DNA of 64,000 nt from Echinometra lucunter (GCA_029962745.1 CM057153.1:8810962-8874961); one strand, 5' to 3'; positions 1-11,349 are shown, counted from the first letter of the stretch. Notes: a model not told the origin generated them from the letters alone. Translations and numbers: made by a program.

Positions 1-144
1 TGCATCATAGATCATGGACATGCACTATACGTCCGCGCAGTGTTTTCATGCCTGTTCTTCTAGAGACTGTACGTAGGAAAATACACATTTCTTCCCCAAA
101 ATACGAATTTGAAGCCTTGTGAGTACAAATTTTCTTTGCTGCAG

Positions 145-318
145 GTTAGCAGCTCTATTGTACAAATATCGTGTGGTTCACACCACATCGACTGCACTCG
201 CTACAGCTTCAAGAACCAGTACGCAGTACATGTACAAATTGATTGGAATCAAGTGTACACTCGAATTGCTCAAAATAATTCCGACCATGACTGTCAACAA
301 TGTGTCGCCATCGGCTAG
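145..318 (+). CDS. possible 3' exon of an unknown gene (very tentative)
   Basis: A pyrimidine-rich tract ending in TGCAG (to 144) looks like a splice acceptor. It is followed by about 170 bases that stay open in two frames, ending at stops near 318 and 325. One frame gives a small cysteine-containing peptide (motifs SCGSHHIDC and DCQQC). I do not recognise either translation, and no upstream exon is visible because the window begins at base 1. It could equally be chance or part of an old transposon. Confidence 0.15.
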   Translation, partial: VSSSIVQISCGSHHIDCTRYSFKNQYAVHVQIDWNQVYTRIAQNNSDHDCQQCVAIG

Positions 319-325
319 AATTTAA

Positions 326-1381
326 CACAAGATGTCAACAAAGATTTTTTTTGATGACAGCACTAAATGATATATTTGCATAACATAACTACAGCCAATG
401 AAGAGACACTGACATCACAGGGGATGGGGAGTACTGCTCTTACCCTACATGTACGTGTATGGAAAAAATAACAAGGGCAATAATAATAATGGATATTTTA
501 AACTGCTCATATCCACTACATGTACATGTACATGTAAGATGCTCAAGGCACTCCAATATGATGCTGTCTCATTTGTAGGCTATCAATAACAGTGCACGCA
601 GCATTTACGGAATTCCTTCCTACCGGTACCTATCTAACACCTGGGTGGAAAGTGGCATATATGTAAATTAATGTCATGCCAAACTACAGTGGTGCTGTGC
701 AGGGAGTAGAACCCATAACCTTTGCATCTCCAGTCGTGTCTAAACCACCAGGCTACATGTACAATGATAGCTGGTCAACAAGGCGGCTGCTGTGATTAAC
801 TCTTTCATGCTCACCATGAATGGAAACCTGGAACTGCTACATGTATATTGTTTAAAGTGCATGAATATTGCTCATGCACATTACATACATGTGTGACAAA
901 AGTCAAATGTGGCAGTCCTGCTTGTTCTACCAGTTGGTCGACCAAAGCTAGTGATGAGTTAAGTGAGAATGCAGCAGATTAAAGGCTCATTCAGATATCA
1001 AGCAGCAAACCCCTGCGGAAACCCCTGTGGGGTTTTTGTTTTTAACAGCACAACTTATTTAAGGTAAAGATACCTATAATCGGATGGGCATTAATGCGTC
1101 AATAATACTTTAGGCTCAAATGAAGGAGTTTTACCAAAAGTTGCTCAAACCTGTAACGTCATATTTTGCGCTAACTTTTTACTGAGAATTTGAATGGTCC
1201 CCATCTTTTTGCCGCCAGAAGATAAAAAAAATGCTTTCTGCCTTGACACTTCTTTTTTTTTTTGGCCCCCCTCATATCCCATTCATTTTTTACGCAAAAG
1301 AACACAGGGGTTTACCACTGGGGTTTGTCGCTTCATATGTGAACAAGCCGTAAAAGGAGGGAATTGGAGGGATTCCAACCC
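326..1381. other. non-coding stretch
   Basis: No gene, exon-like segment or complete mobile element was recognised here. The region is AT-rich with TACATG simple repeats near 515-535. Confidence 0.5.
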
Positions 1382-1488
1382 GGGGGGGGGGGGGGGGGGG
1401 GGCACTCAACCCCAAAAGTGGTAGGTATGTGCCGCGGGCGAGACAAAAAATGGGGTCTTTGGAACGGGCTTATTGGGGAAAGGACAGC

Positions 1489-1524
1489 CTTCGGAACGGG
1501 CTTCGGAACGGGCTTCGGAACTAC
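1489..1524. repeat. 12-bp tandem repeat, 3 copies
   Basis: Three consecutive copies of CTTCGGAACGGG, the last one imperfect, lie inside the poly-G-bounded element. Related GGAACGGG and AACGGGGGT words recur through the element. Confidence 0.7.
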
Positions 1525-1747
1525 AAAGTTTGTGAAAACGGGGGTCTTTGTAACGGTTCGCCTGCGTGTGAGTGCGTATGTATCCCCATGGAACGGGCAT
1601 ACATGTATGCAGCTAGCCTGGCGGCACGGGTGCCGGGTGCGCTCATGCAGAGGCGATGGTCGGACAGCGCTAGCTGGCGTGCGGCATGGTGCGGGCCGCT
1701 TTTCACAGAAAATGAAGCTCATTGTAACGAAAAACACGTGGAGCTTT

Positions 1748-1850
1748 GGAATGGATTTCTTTCTTCTTTTTTCTCAATAAGAAGAAATGCTATGCTTTGG
1801 AACAGTTTTCTTTGTTCTTTTTCTCAATAAGAAGAAAATGCTATGCTTTG
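1748..1850. repeat. about 51-bp tandem duplication
   Basis: Two adjacent copies of a unit that starts with GGAA, contains a TTTCTTTGTTC-like pyrimidine stretch and CTCAATAAGAAGAAA, and ends in TGCTATGCTTT. A third copy begins at about 1851 and diverges. All lie inside the 1382-1955 element. Confidence 0.75.
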
Positions 1851-1919
1851 GAACGGAAATTTGAGTGTAAAAACGGGGGTGTTCTCCGCGGCACATACCC
1901 ACTATGCATTATATACTGA

Positions 1920-1956
<37 letters not shown>

Positions 1957-2253
1957 TGGTTCTATCATCTTCTTTCTTATTCCTTCAATACCTCCTCTCC
2001 CTTTCTTTCTCTCTCATCTACACTTTTCCTTTTTTTTTTTCTCTCTCTCTCTCTTCTTTTCCTTTGATTTTGGCTTTTTCTTTAGCCAAAAATTCAGCAC
2101 TGTGTGCACATGTACATTGTATGTTAACAAAATATATTTTTTGCATGGCATTCTTGTGTGAAAAGTACAATTTTATATCACCTAAAGCTGCAAGTAAAAC
2201 CTCACACATGATTTTACTATTTATAATGCTGACAATGCTATTCACTGCACAAA

Positions 2254-2621
2254 TACATGATACACTGTATGATATGGGAAACATTAACGGGAAATGGCCA
2301 ATAAAGAATTTCAATATCACACACTAGAATAATTTAACGATTTATGCAACTATGTGTTGGCCTTTTTTAAAACATACATGATACACTGTGTATGATATGG
2401 GATACATTAACAGGAAATGGCCAATAAAGAATTTCAATATCACACACTAGAATAATTTAACGATTTATGCAACTATGTGTTGGCCTTTTTTAAAACATAC
2501 ATGATACACTGTGTATGATATGGGAAACATTAACGGGAAATGGCCAATAAAGAATTTCAATATCACACACTAGAATAATTTAACAATTTATACAACTATG
2601 TGTTGGCCTTTTTGAAAACAT
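2254..2621. repeat. three tandem copies of a 121-123-bp unit
   Basis: Units begin at 2254, 2375 and 2498 with TACATGATACACTG. Each contains GGCCAATAAAGAATTTC and ends near TGTGTTGGCC. Copies differ by only a few bases, so the array expanded recently. It is a minisatellite with no coding potential seen. Confidence 0.9.
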
Positions 2622-2659
2622 ACATGTACATTATACCCACAGGTATCACATACATTTAA

Positions 2660-4230
2660 TCTCTATGAAATAGGTGCAATACAAGAAATACAAGATGCAA
2701 AATTCACCATTACAGGCATGTATCACAGCCCATACCTTCAACACATACTGCCAAAGTATCTGTACCCTTTCTTAGGCCCGCATGGAGAGAAGGAATCGTT
2801 TATGAATTATGCGTAAAGGCCAGCCAGCCAGCCAACAGCTATGCTGGGGAACCTGCAAGGGTACCGCACTCAATTACATACAAACGCCACATATACATGT
2901 ACATGTACATGACATGGGTCGGGCACAAGTACTGCTTTTGCTAGCTGGGTACCAGTAGGTTTTTCCCTTCGAAACACAGTGCACTGCTAGTATTTAACAT
3001 GTGTACAATGCATGTATGCATGTCTGCTTGAACAGCGCATGAGGAGAGTTTGATTTTTCTCACTTGTGCTACTTTGTTACACATGATTTTAATTTTGAAT
3101 GTCTTCTTGTTATTGCTAAACAGTATGTAATAATTCTTTAATTTTTTTTATGTAGGCCTATTTCATGCCTTTTTAGTGGAAAGTGAAAGTAATTCAACCC
3201 TCAGACTGACATGTTCAGTATTTTCCTTAAAATAATCAATTTGCACGACATGGGTATCGCATGAGCATTCTAAAGGTCTACATATCTTCAAAAGCTGCAC
3301 AATTGCAAAGTAATACTCTGAATGTATGTGTGAATGTCTAGAAACATTCCAGTTTTGGATTTCTTCCGAACAGCGCCACGCCTTCTTCACTTTCAGGCAG
3401 AAATGCACTTTTTGCTCTATATATAAACATCAAATTTCAGTAGAAGAAATTAGCAAGTCTTGAAAGTTAAATATTCATATGTCTATCCATGATCATGTAG
3501 GATTTTAGGCATTCAGTTAGACTGTATCAACTTCAAATATCTAGTATTATGTAGAACATATGTAGAATGTGAATGCTTTGTACACACTTATGGAAAACTC
3601 AGGAAAAGTAAAAATAAATTGTGACAAACATGTAACAAAGGATCTCTTTTCAGTTATATTTCTTGATCTATTATGCCTTGCTGGTCAAAGTAAATATGTC
3701 AGGTTGTTACAAAATAAGTATTCATCTTTCAGTAATGTAGATCAATATAGAATCGTAAATTGTCCAAAAAAAATGCTCGTTCTTGAAATATTTGTCAATG
3801 CAATAGGGTGATTAATGAAACACTCAACAATAGTCTTTACACAGGTCGGTAAACACAGATTATGCTTGATTTAATACTGCAGCATAACACTCTTTATTCC
3901 TGTGCCACAAAGGATTCTTCCTTTATTTCAGATATGTTTTTTTCTTCATTTTGTATGGTAACTTTTATCATGTACAGTGTATACGTACATGTATGCAACA
4001 GCATATACGTGTCCTGGTTTTTATGCTGAATAGAGTATTGCAAAAAGATGGGGTTTTTTTAAAGAATGCCCTTAATGAAGTCCAGGATAGTTTTTTTTTA
4101 TCACAGCATTGTTTGTGATAACATCATGAATATACCATGGCTCCATGAATATACCCTCCAGGTGTACACAAAAATACATACACATACATTATTTATGGAA
4201 AATGCATTCATAATTCATAATTAAAGCTCC
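2660..4230. other. non-coding stretch
   Basis: AT-rich sequence with TACATG simple repeats near 2893-2910. A - strand open frame lies around 3163-3408, but it has no recognisable domain and no convincing splice context. If the gene starting at 13180 runs leftward, this could be its intron. Confidence 0.45.
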
Positions 4231-4231
4231 C

Positions 4232-4250
4232 AGGTCTCTCTCTTTCCCAG

Positions 4251-4282
<32 letters not shown>
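4232..4282. repeat. (CT)n microsatellite
   Basis: An almost pure run of CT dinucleotides with a few interruptions at the left end. Confidence 0.9.
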
Positions 4283-4815
4283 AGTAACAGGAATCAAATG
4301 ATCATGATTTCCTCTTTTGCTTTTTAACCCCTCTACCCACTCCATACAGGAATAACAAGTGAAAAGATTCTGTGTACAATGATGATGCGCCCTAGACAGA
4401 GAGGTGTCTGTGAGCGAAAGCATCCGCAAGCATCATCCAATTTTGATTACATCTATATCAGATTACGACGCCTTGGTGGATCACAGTCCTCATGCTCTTG
4501 CCTCCTGGCCAATATATAGTATGCCTCCATTTCCTCTTTCTACTTGCCATTGTATTACCCCCTACAATCTAGTAAGCATCCCATCGAGGTGTTAGGAACT
4601 TCACATGTAAACCCAGTGTCTGATGAATGGGTACATACAAAATGATGTGCTTCATTCCAGATTTAATTTATGCAGATTTATACATGATTCTTTCGAAAAT
4701 GTTCTCCAAGCATGCGACTGAATTGGGTACTGAAATGCTATCATGTATACTGTACATATATACATATCAGGATGACCAAATTTTAAATCCTAAAATACAG
4801 CCCTGTTGCAAAAAC

Positions 4816-5213
4816 TGGAAAAAGGGTATCAAATTCAGAGATGATGATGCAATCCTTGAATAAAATCCCTCTAAAAATCAGAGATGTTAGACATGTTTCC
4901 CTGTTTAGGGTATTAAAACTACTCCTACATGTACTTTAATTCCCGTTCAGGGGGTACATGTCTCATTGAGGCCTATACATCATCTGCATACACAAAAAAG
5001 GGGGAAAGGGTAGTTTTTTCAGCACCAGGCAGGGAACCCGCGTATCCTGTTAAGGGTATCAAAAACAGGAAAAATCTGGAAAAAGGGTATCAAAGTCAGA
5101 GGTGATGATGCAATCCTTGAATAAAATCCCTTTTAAGGATATAAAAATTGGAGATGTTAGACATGTTTCTCTGCTTAGGGTATTAAAACCACTCCTATTT
5201 TAATCCTCGTTTA
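4816..5213. repeat. direct repeat pair of about 135 bp
   Basis: Copy A (about 4816-4951) and copy B (about 5077-5213) share CTGGAAAAAGGGTATCAAA, GATGATGCAATCCTTGAATA and TTAGACATGTTTC in the same order and orientation. Copy B lies inside the inverted-repeat element at 4949-5276 and copy A lies just outside it, so the two structures are interleaved. Confidence 0.8.
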
Positions 5214-5276
5214 GGGTACTTTTCAGAAAGTGATATACGCAGATGATGTACAGGCCTCAATGAGACATACCCCCCA
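4949..5276. mobile_element. MITE with about 40-bp terminal inverted repeats
   Basis: The left end reads AGGGGGTACATGTCTCATTG and continues through AGGCCTATACATCATCTGC. The right end is its reverse complement with a few changes (GCAGATGATG then CAGGCCTCAATGAGACATA and CCCCC). The interior carries one copy of the direct repeat described above. No coding sequence is seen. Confidence 0.7.
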
Positions 5277-5398
5277 GGGACCATTAATGATAGTTTCCAT
5301 GGAAACCTTGAATTTGATTGGCTGTTGAGTAATGTTATCATGGTAGTTACCAGTGATATCTGAGTTTACCATTAATGGTAAGTTTTATGCAACGGGGC
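5277..5398. mobile_element. Palindromic MITE, GGGGCC-ended family
   Basis: The ends GGGACCATTAATGATAG and TTACCATTAATGGTAAG are inverted relative to each other. The right end continues as TTTTATGCAACGGGGCC, and the centre carries TTTGATTGGCTGTTGAG. The same end and centre words occur in the element at 45789-46009, so the two belong to one family. Confidence 0.6.
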
Positions 5399-5399
5399 C

Positions 5400-7030
5400 T
5401 AGGACTCAAGGAGCCTTGACTTCAGAGAGCAAGAGGGCATGTGAAAATATTCAAGCTATCTGTGATACATGTACTTCCAGCAAGTGAACTGAGAAAGCAA
5501 GAATTCGAGACTTTTCTGCACTTTTGCACTTTCATACATATATGTATATGCACATGACTGCCACATATCTATTTTGGCTAAATATTCTTTGGTTTCAAAA
5601 ACAATTTTTTAAGTATGAGAGTGTCAATACAGGATGAGGGACAAATGGTTTAAATACGGGTTGATCCAGAATTATACTGGACGTCTGGTCATAAAGTGTC
5701 CAAAGGTTTACATACACCTTGTGTATGCCTTAACTACACATGTATATGTATAAGGTTATAAAAATGTACATACACATATTAAGCCACTAAAAAAAAAGCT
5801 ATAGAAAACCCATGAACACAATATCTGTATTTCTCTCTTCAAAGCATTAAGTCATGCATATCATAATATCTGGGTCTTGGTAGAATTCATAAACCGATAT
5901 TACGTGACAAAAAGCACTTTTCATGGTGGTATGTGTACCACTGAAACCATTTCTGTCTTTTGATGAAAGTATTCCCTTCAGAAGATCAATGAAGAGCACT
6001 ACTCAATCCCAAGGGGGCCCTTTTTATCTAATACTTTTGTATATGACACACATCATACGTAGTCAAACTCTACGTAGGCAAAAAGAATAGTGAACATCTG
6101 ACCGACATACTGTACCGGTAGTTCATATGATCATATTTGATGCTAGTCGGGACTCGGTCAGATAACTGCATCCTCCATATTCTCAGTGCAGATAGAAAAG
6201 GTACCCAGATATAAGCATCATACCAACCTGTACATGTACCGCCTGCATCTGTCATGTAGGTGTGGTGGTAGATGTATGCATACAGTAGCTCTTTTAAAAA
6301 TTTCTTTTTCATATACATGTAAGTCAAGAAATCTGCTTGAAAACTACCAACTGGATATTTGATCATACTCCGATACGAATTGTTTTTTTCCAAAGAGAAT
6401 ATTTGGGTTTGAAGAAGAAATAAATTATGCGTTGAATTGTATTCTTACTGTAATCAAACAACAGTTATAAGTTATATATTAAACTACATGTACATGTAGG
6501 CCTACCAAGGTTTGAGGGTGATACAAAAAAGATAATTCAGTATCATGAGGACGAGAAATATACCAAATGTACATGTATGTTGTTTCCTGTATCCAGGAAA
6601 CTTTACAAGTTTAATAGAAAATGGCTTATGCTTAAATTGTATTTGTTTTTTTTTTAAATGTGAGAAAAAAAGTAATATTTTTATACTAAGTTGTCAAAAG
6701 TGAATATTTATGATTATGTTTTGATATGTAAACCAGATGATTTATGAGTAATAAAATAGCCTGTGGAGGGCTAAAATACATTGGGAAAAAAAATATTATT
6801 ATTATTACTATTAATCCAGTAGATGCATGTACATTAGTCATTGTTACTTACTAAAGTCTAGCAAGCATCTCACAAACTTTTTAATGGTTAAAACAAATTT
6901 CAATCAAGAAGTTTGCTTAAAGCTGGTCTCTAGTTTTGGTCAATCTCAGAAAAGTATCTTTCACTATTTCAATTCATTGCCAAATGAGATGAGAGACTGT
7001 ATCATAAAACCTTTATGATGTATATGATAC
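5400..7030. other. non-coding stretch
   Basis: AT-rich with TACATGTA repeats. Open frames near 6070-6393 (-) and 6827-7018 (+) show no domain and no splice support. Confidence 0.45.
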
Positions 7031-7033
7031 TGA

Positions 7034-7273
7034 ATGAAAACTCATTTGTGTGGGTGTATTTTACAATCAAAATGTAAAACCTTTAGTTTTTGGACCCCCG
7101 AAAACATTGTCAACGCAGCATCACACAGTGCCCGTACACACATAAAACCAGTTCCATTTGCCCGCACATACACAGCGAATCACTGTGAGTTTTATGCCAA
7201 GCTCTTCGGCGTGGACGTGTCAGAGCCTACCACTGAGTGTGACCGTTATATTGCATTTCACTCGTATATTTAA
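7034..7273 (+). CDS. unrecognised open frame, possibly an old coding fragment
   Basis: A 79-codon frame whose second half (7095-7230) is clearly richer in GC than its surroundings. It translates to a non-repetitive peptide containing the motifs KPVPFARTYTANHCEFY and GVDVSEPTTECDRY. No start context, splice sites or family could be recognised. It may be a fragment of a transposon protein or of a pseudogene, or chance. Confidence 0.15.
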   Translation: MKTHLCGCILQSKCKTFSFWTPENIVNAASHSARTHIKPVPFARTYTANHCEFYAKLFGVDVSEPTTECDRYIAFHSYI

Positions 7274-7398
7274 ATTCATCTGAATTCATGGAAGGAATGT
7301 CACACAATTTACAATGTATGTATGCAATGGACAATATGAGACTAAACCTGATCAGTTTAATGCTAATTCTCCTTTTGCTACCAAAACTAGAGACAGGC

Positions 7399-7926
7399 TT
7401 TAAAGGGTATGTCCACCCTAGAAGTTTCACCGTTTCAATAAAAGGAGATAAATTTGAACAGCATTTTAAAAAAGAAATGAGCAAAATCGGTCAAAGAATA
7501 AGAAAATTACACTCATTTACATTTTCTAGTAAACTGCTCTCGGCTCTGCAAATTGGCAATACTGATGACATCATATGCGAGCAGGTCTCCATTCACTTTG
7601 TACATGAAATTTCACATTTTCTCAATTTTCTTGGAAGTTACACATTTTCTAACCCCCATAATCAATGTATGTTCAGAAAATTGCTTTTTACATAACATAC
7701 TTTGACAATGGGGTAAGAAAATGTGTAACTTTCAAGAAAATTGAGAAAATATGATGTCATCAGTGTTGCGAATTTGCAGAGCCAAGAGTAATTTACTAGA
7801 AAATGTAAATGAGTGTAATTTTCTTATTCTTTGACCGATTTTGCTCATTTCTTTTTTAAAATGCCATTCAAATTTATCTCCTTTTATTGAAACAGTGAAA
7901 CTTCTAGGGTGAACTTTCCCTTTAAA
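7399..7926. mobile_element. Long foldback element, TTTAAAGGG-ended
   Basis: An inverted repeat with arms of more than 200 bp. The left arm starts TTTAAAGGGTATGTCCACCC and the right arm ends with the reverse complement, GGTGAACTTTCCCTTTAAA. Both arms carry CTAGAAGTTTCAC, GAGCAAAATCGGTCAAAGAA and TGATGACATCATA in opposite orientation, and they are separated by about 50 bp. This is a foldback MITE. Open frames within it on both strands are mirror products of the arms, not genes. Confidence 0.85.
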
Positions 7927-8069
7927 AGTAGTAAACAAGTCTAACGACCAGAAGTATGTATTTGGTGCTGAGTAATAACTGGCCACTGTATTATAACTGA
8001 AGTAAAGGATATCATTATGTTGTGTTGTACTACATGTAGCACTCACACAGGTGATATCGTAAGAAGTTC

Positions 8070-8260
8070 CAGGCCTTAAATTTCAACAATTTTAGGGCAA
8101 GGCCATTTTTCTATAGGGCATATTCCTATATTACAGCATAAATAGGAAGAATTAGAAAGGGCACCAAAAATCTCCAAGGCCAATAAGAGGGGGCATTGAG
8201 GCCATTCAAAAGGGCATCCACGGCCATGGCCTTGGTGGCCTTCGATTAATTCAAGCCCTG
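8070..8260. mobile_element. Small hAT-like MITE with 6-bp target duplication
   Basis: The left end is CAGGCCTTAAATTT and the right end, read inverted, is CAGGGCTTGAATTAA. AAGTTC occurs immediately outside both ends (8064-8069 and 8261-8266). The interior is made of GGGCA and GGCC-rich words and is non-coding. Terminal CAGG plus a short direct duplication suggests a hAT-like cut-and-paste element; hAT elements usually give 8 bp, so two bases may have mutated. Confidence 0.6.
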
Positions 8261-8566
8261 AAGTTCTACATGTACATGTGTACCTGAATGTCTTTGTCAG
8301 TTTTCAAAATAATCATAAGATTTTATGTGACCAAGCATCAACTACATTCATGCAACAAGAAGCTTCACTTCTACAAAAGAATTCACTCTACATACTTTAT
8401 TGGAAACTTAAATACACACGGTAGACCAAATAGAATGTTGACTGCGCAGAATAATCTGCATTTTGAAAAAAAAATGCATGAATAGTCCCAAATGGTCTAC
8501 TACGAGGAAAGCCAGCATTATGCATTGCACACATACATGTAAGTCAGAATAATATGTAGTGATGGA

Positions 8567-8832
8567 CAGTGGCATACATGTACATGTAGCAAGAGTTTGG
8601 CCACCGAGGGGCACTAGCGTCACTGAGTGGGCAACCCCCCCCCCCCCCCCCCCCCTTAAAAGAAAAGGTACACTGTACATACTTGAAAGGCCAGAGATAC
8701 TGAAAGGGGAAGGGCCAGGGAGGGCATCAAATAGTCTTGGCAGGTGGTTCATTTTTCCTTCTCCCTTCTTTTTCTTTAAATCCTTTTCCTATATTTTTCT
8801 TTTTTTCTCTGATATGGGGGAGGGGGGGGGGA
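8567..8832. mobile_element. Probable inserted element flanked by 8-bp duplication
   Basis: GTGATGGA occurs at 8559-8566 and again at 8833-8840. The intervening 266 bp begin CAGTGGCATAC, a hAT-like start, contain a poly-C run near 8635-8655 and end in a G run. The right end does not mirror the left, so the element may be truncated or rearranged. Confidence 0.4.
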
Positions 8833-8849
8833 GTGATGGACATTCATAA

Positions 8850-9510
8850 ACAAGAAAACTTTTAAAATAAATTTTACAAGGTTTGCACATGTAGAAATTT
8901 TTGCCACTACAAAATAGTACTATCAAGTTTCAGCCTAAGCCCAAATGATTCATATTCTCTCCATTCATACCACAACTGGATTGAAAATTCATGTAAACAT
9001 GCACATTAGTCACATAAATAATGCCTGGATTTAGTTTTCTTTTTTCTTCTACTCACAATTAATTACAAACAAGTTATGTCAACTACATGAACATTTGTAC
9101 ATGTACTAACCTGTTTGTCCTATTCAAAATGTACAGATATGTGTTTTCTTGAAGAAAGTAAAATATGTCAAGTATATCCCTTCTAACGTATAAAATGTAC
9201 CTGCTTTTCATGCATTTTGAAGGAGAATCATATCAACTTTCAATTCACAATGTAATAATATAAATTACTGTTCTGAGAAAACATTATAATCCCATCAAAT
9301 TTCTTATTGCAGGTACCTGTAATAATAGTTTACAATTAATCCTTTTCAGCTCAACCTACTGATGACATAATACTTTACATACGTGATTGCAAAACAGAGG
9401 TTACCAGCATCCAGATATCTACTTTCCCTTGCATATATACATGTACGTACGTGTAACATGTATACTGGTACAAAAACAACTTCATTTTCTGTGACCATTT
9501 TATTAAGTAA
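8850..9510. other. non-coding stretch
   Basis: AT-rich sequence with short TACATG repeats. No exon-like segment or element was recognised. Confidence 0.5.
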
Positions 9511-9916
9511 CCCATTCGTCACAGGAATTATTTAAAGCCTAATTTGATCAGCTTTTATTCTTCATATTGGCAACACCAACAATTTTATTTTATTGCTACA
9601 TTTTATTTATAAAACGTCATGTATCAGAAATGAATATAAATTGACAGAAATTATGATAAGTCAAAAAGTTGCCAATTTGCAGGGGAAAACAGTGATTTTA
9701 AACTTTCTATCACATTGCAAATTTAAGGATTTTAATGCTTATTTTCCTTTAAAAAATTTTCAGCATCAAACAATGAATATTGATGCAACCAAAATGGGCA
9801 CAGTTTGTGCAGAATTTTTTGCTCTTTCTGCTCATGTATTTTGGTATGATTTTTAGGGCTTTGCATTAAAAGATATTAGGCCAAACCACAAAATGTGGAC
9901 CTCTGTCACGAATGGG
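9511..9916. mobile_element. TTAA-type MITE, copy 1
   Basis: About 406 bp starting CCCATTCGTCACAGG and ending in the inverted form, CTCTGTCACGAATGGG. TTAA follows at 9917-9920; the left flank is GTAA, one base off TTAA. The whole interior matches the element at 50872-51280 with few differences. TTAA target duplication is the hallmark of piggyBac-superfamily transposition. No transposase is present. Confidence 0.8.
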
Positions 9917-9920
9917 TTAA

Positions 9921-10616
9921 AGCAGTTAAACTTTCATGTTTCATTTAACTCCTTACTAATGTTACATGTAACCTTGTATGGAAAATTTTCTATTACTTTG
10001 AATATGTTATTTTATGTTGTAAATATGAGTAATAGTAGTGGGGTTGAATAGCTAAGATCTTTTATGGAAACCAACACCCTCAGGTCAAGTGGGTTTTAAA
10101 TCAAAACTAAGATGGAATAAAAGAGATCAGTGAAAATTTTTATGGCTATATTAAAATTTTCTGTATGACAATTTTTTTACACAACCATACATGTACATGT
10201 ACATGTAGCTACTGATGACATCATTTTGTGAACACCTCTCAATATATCTTGTACACACATCATTCAAAATTTTCATTTTGCCTATGATTTGCACATTTTC
10301 TTAAGCTCAACTCAAGATATAATGTACATGCACACGTAGGAGGGTTTTTTCCACAACATATTCGGAATAAGGACAAAGAAAATCTGTGTTCTTCAAGATA
10401 ATAAAGAATGTATACATATATGTGGAATTTCATGTACAAAAACATTTTGAGAATTGTCCATGTATCATATCACTAATACAAGTACATGTACATGTAATAT
10501 TTTTTAATTTTTTAATATTTTTAACATATTAAGCTGTAAATGTCTGTTACATGTAGTAGTTTTTTAATGTGAACCAAATATTTTTAGTCTTCGGACTTTT
10601 CATTTGGTATGTTTTT
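9921..10616. other. non-coding stretch
   Basis: AT-rich with TACATG repeats at 10188-10207 and 10483-10496. No coding exon was recognised. Confidence 0.5.
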
Positions 10617-10651
10617 TAATAAACCGCAATTGAATTGAATTGAATTGAATG
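10617..10651 (+). repeat. retroposon-like tail with (AATTG)n
   Basis: AATAAACCGCAATTG is followed by repeated AATTG units. The reverse complement of 15045-15085 has the same order, AATAAACC then AATTC/G repeats, so both look like 3' tails of one LINE or SINE family. The body upstream is not recognisable. Confidence 0.4.
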
Positions 10652-11349
10652 TAAACGGTAGCTACATGTACATGTGTATGCCGGTGTCAAAACAGAAAAT
10701 TTCTATCGGTACCGCTTTCTTAGTCTGTGTCCAATTTCATTCAAATTTTCACTGATCTGTTTTATTCAATCTTAGCTTTGATTTAAGAACGACTTGAGGG
10801 TGTTGGTTTCCTTTAAGGATCTGTAATCTTGATCCCAACTCATTTCTGTATGTTCCTTGTCTTTTTCCCCCTTTTATTCTTTTGATATATTATTTACTAT
10901 TAATATTCTACTTAAATCATCATCATCATCATATCATCATCATCACTTATCAAAGTCACCACTTTCCATCTTACAAGGGTTTCCTGACTTTCATAGCAGT
11001 CATGATGACACTACTCCTTCCACTCCTTTTTTTGAGCATCCTCCATTTAGACCAACCTTACTGCTTTCTTTCTTCACCATATCCTTCAATAAAATCTTCC
11101 GTTTCCTCATACTGTATGCTATCCACTTACAGATCAAGTTTGTTTCACAGGTAAGTTTATAACATTTAATATGTATACTTTTTTGTGCAATTATGTTTTA
11201 ACAGGAGTATCATTTTTATATCACTGAGTGAACAGAATACGATGTCTCTGTAAACTCCATACCAACCCATCATCACTACATCCAAATCAACTTTTGAAGA
11301 GAAGATGGGGGAAAGCAGAAGGGAATGGCTAATGCTGTGTTGAACCATG

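Larger units (their letters stand above)
1382..1955. mobile_element. Inverted-repeat element bounded by poly-G and poly-C
   Basis: The left end is 21 G (1382-1402) followed by CACTCA and, after a short spacer, GGTATGTGCCGCGG. The right end is the mirror image: CCGCGGCACATACC near 1888-1902, then TGAGTG and 33 C (1923-1955). The interior holds short tandem arrays (1489-1524 and 1748-1850). No transposase is visible, so this is a non-autonomous element about 570 bp long. Homopolymer lengths depend on sequencing accuracy. Confidence 0.6.

Noticed and set aside
1364..1830. Overlapping open frames of about 135 codons on both strands
   Set aside because: They are products of the tandem repeats and poly-G ends of the 1382-1955 element.
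7227..8046. Similar protein frames on opposite strands (both contain KVHPRSFTVSIKGDKFE-like text)
   Set aside because: They are mirror images of the two arms of the foldback element at 7399-7926, not a duplicated gene.
9593..9856. 87-codon frame on the + strand
   Set aside because: Lies wholly within the TTAA-type MITE; the second copy at 50872-51280 has stops and frameshifts in the same frame.
11151..11160. Consensus splice donor (CACAG/GTAAGT) on the + strand
   Set aside because: The upstream frame is low-complexity His/Ser/Phe text with no start or acceptor support.
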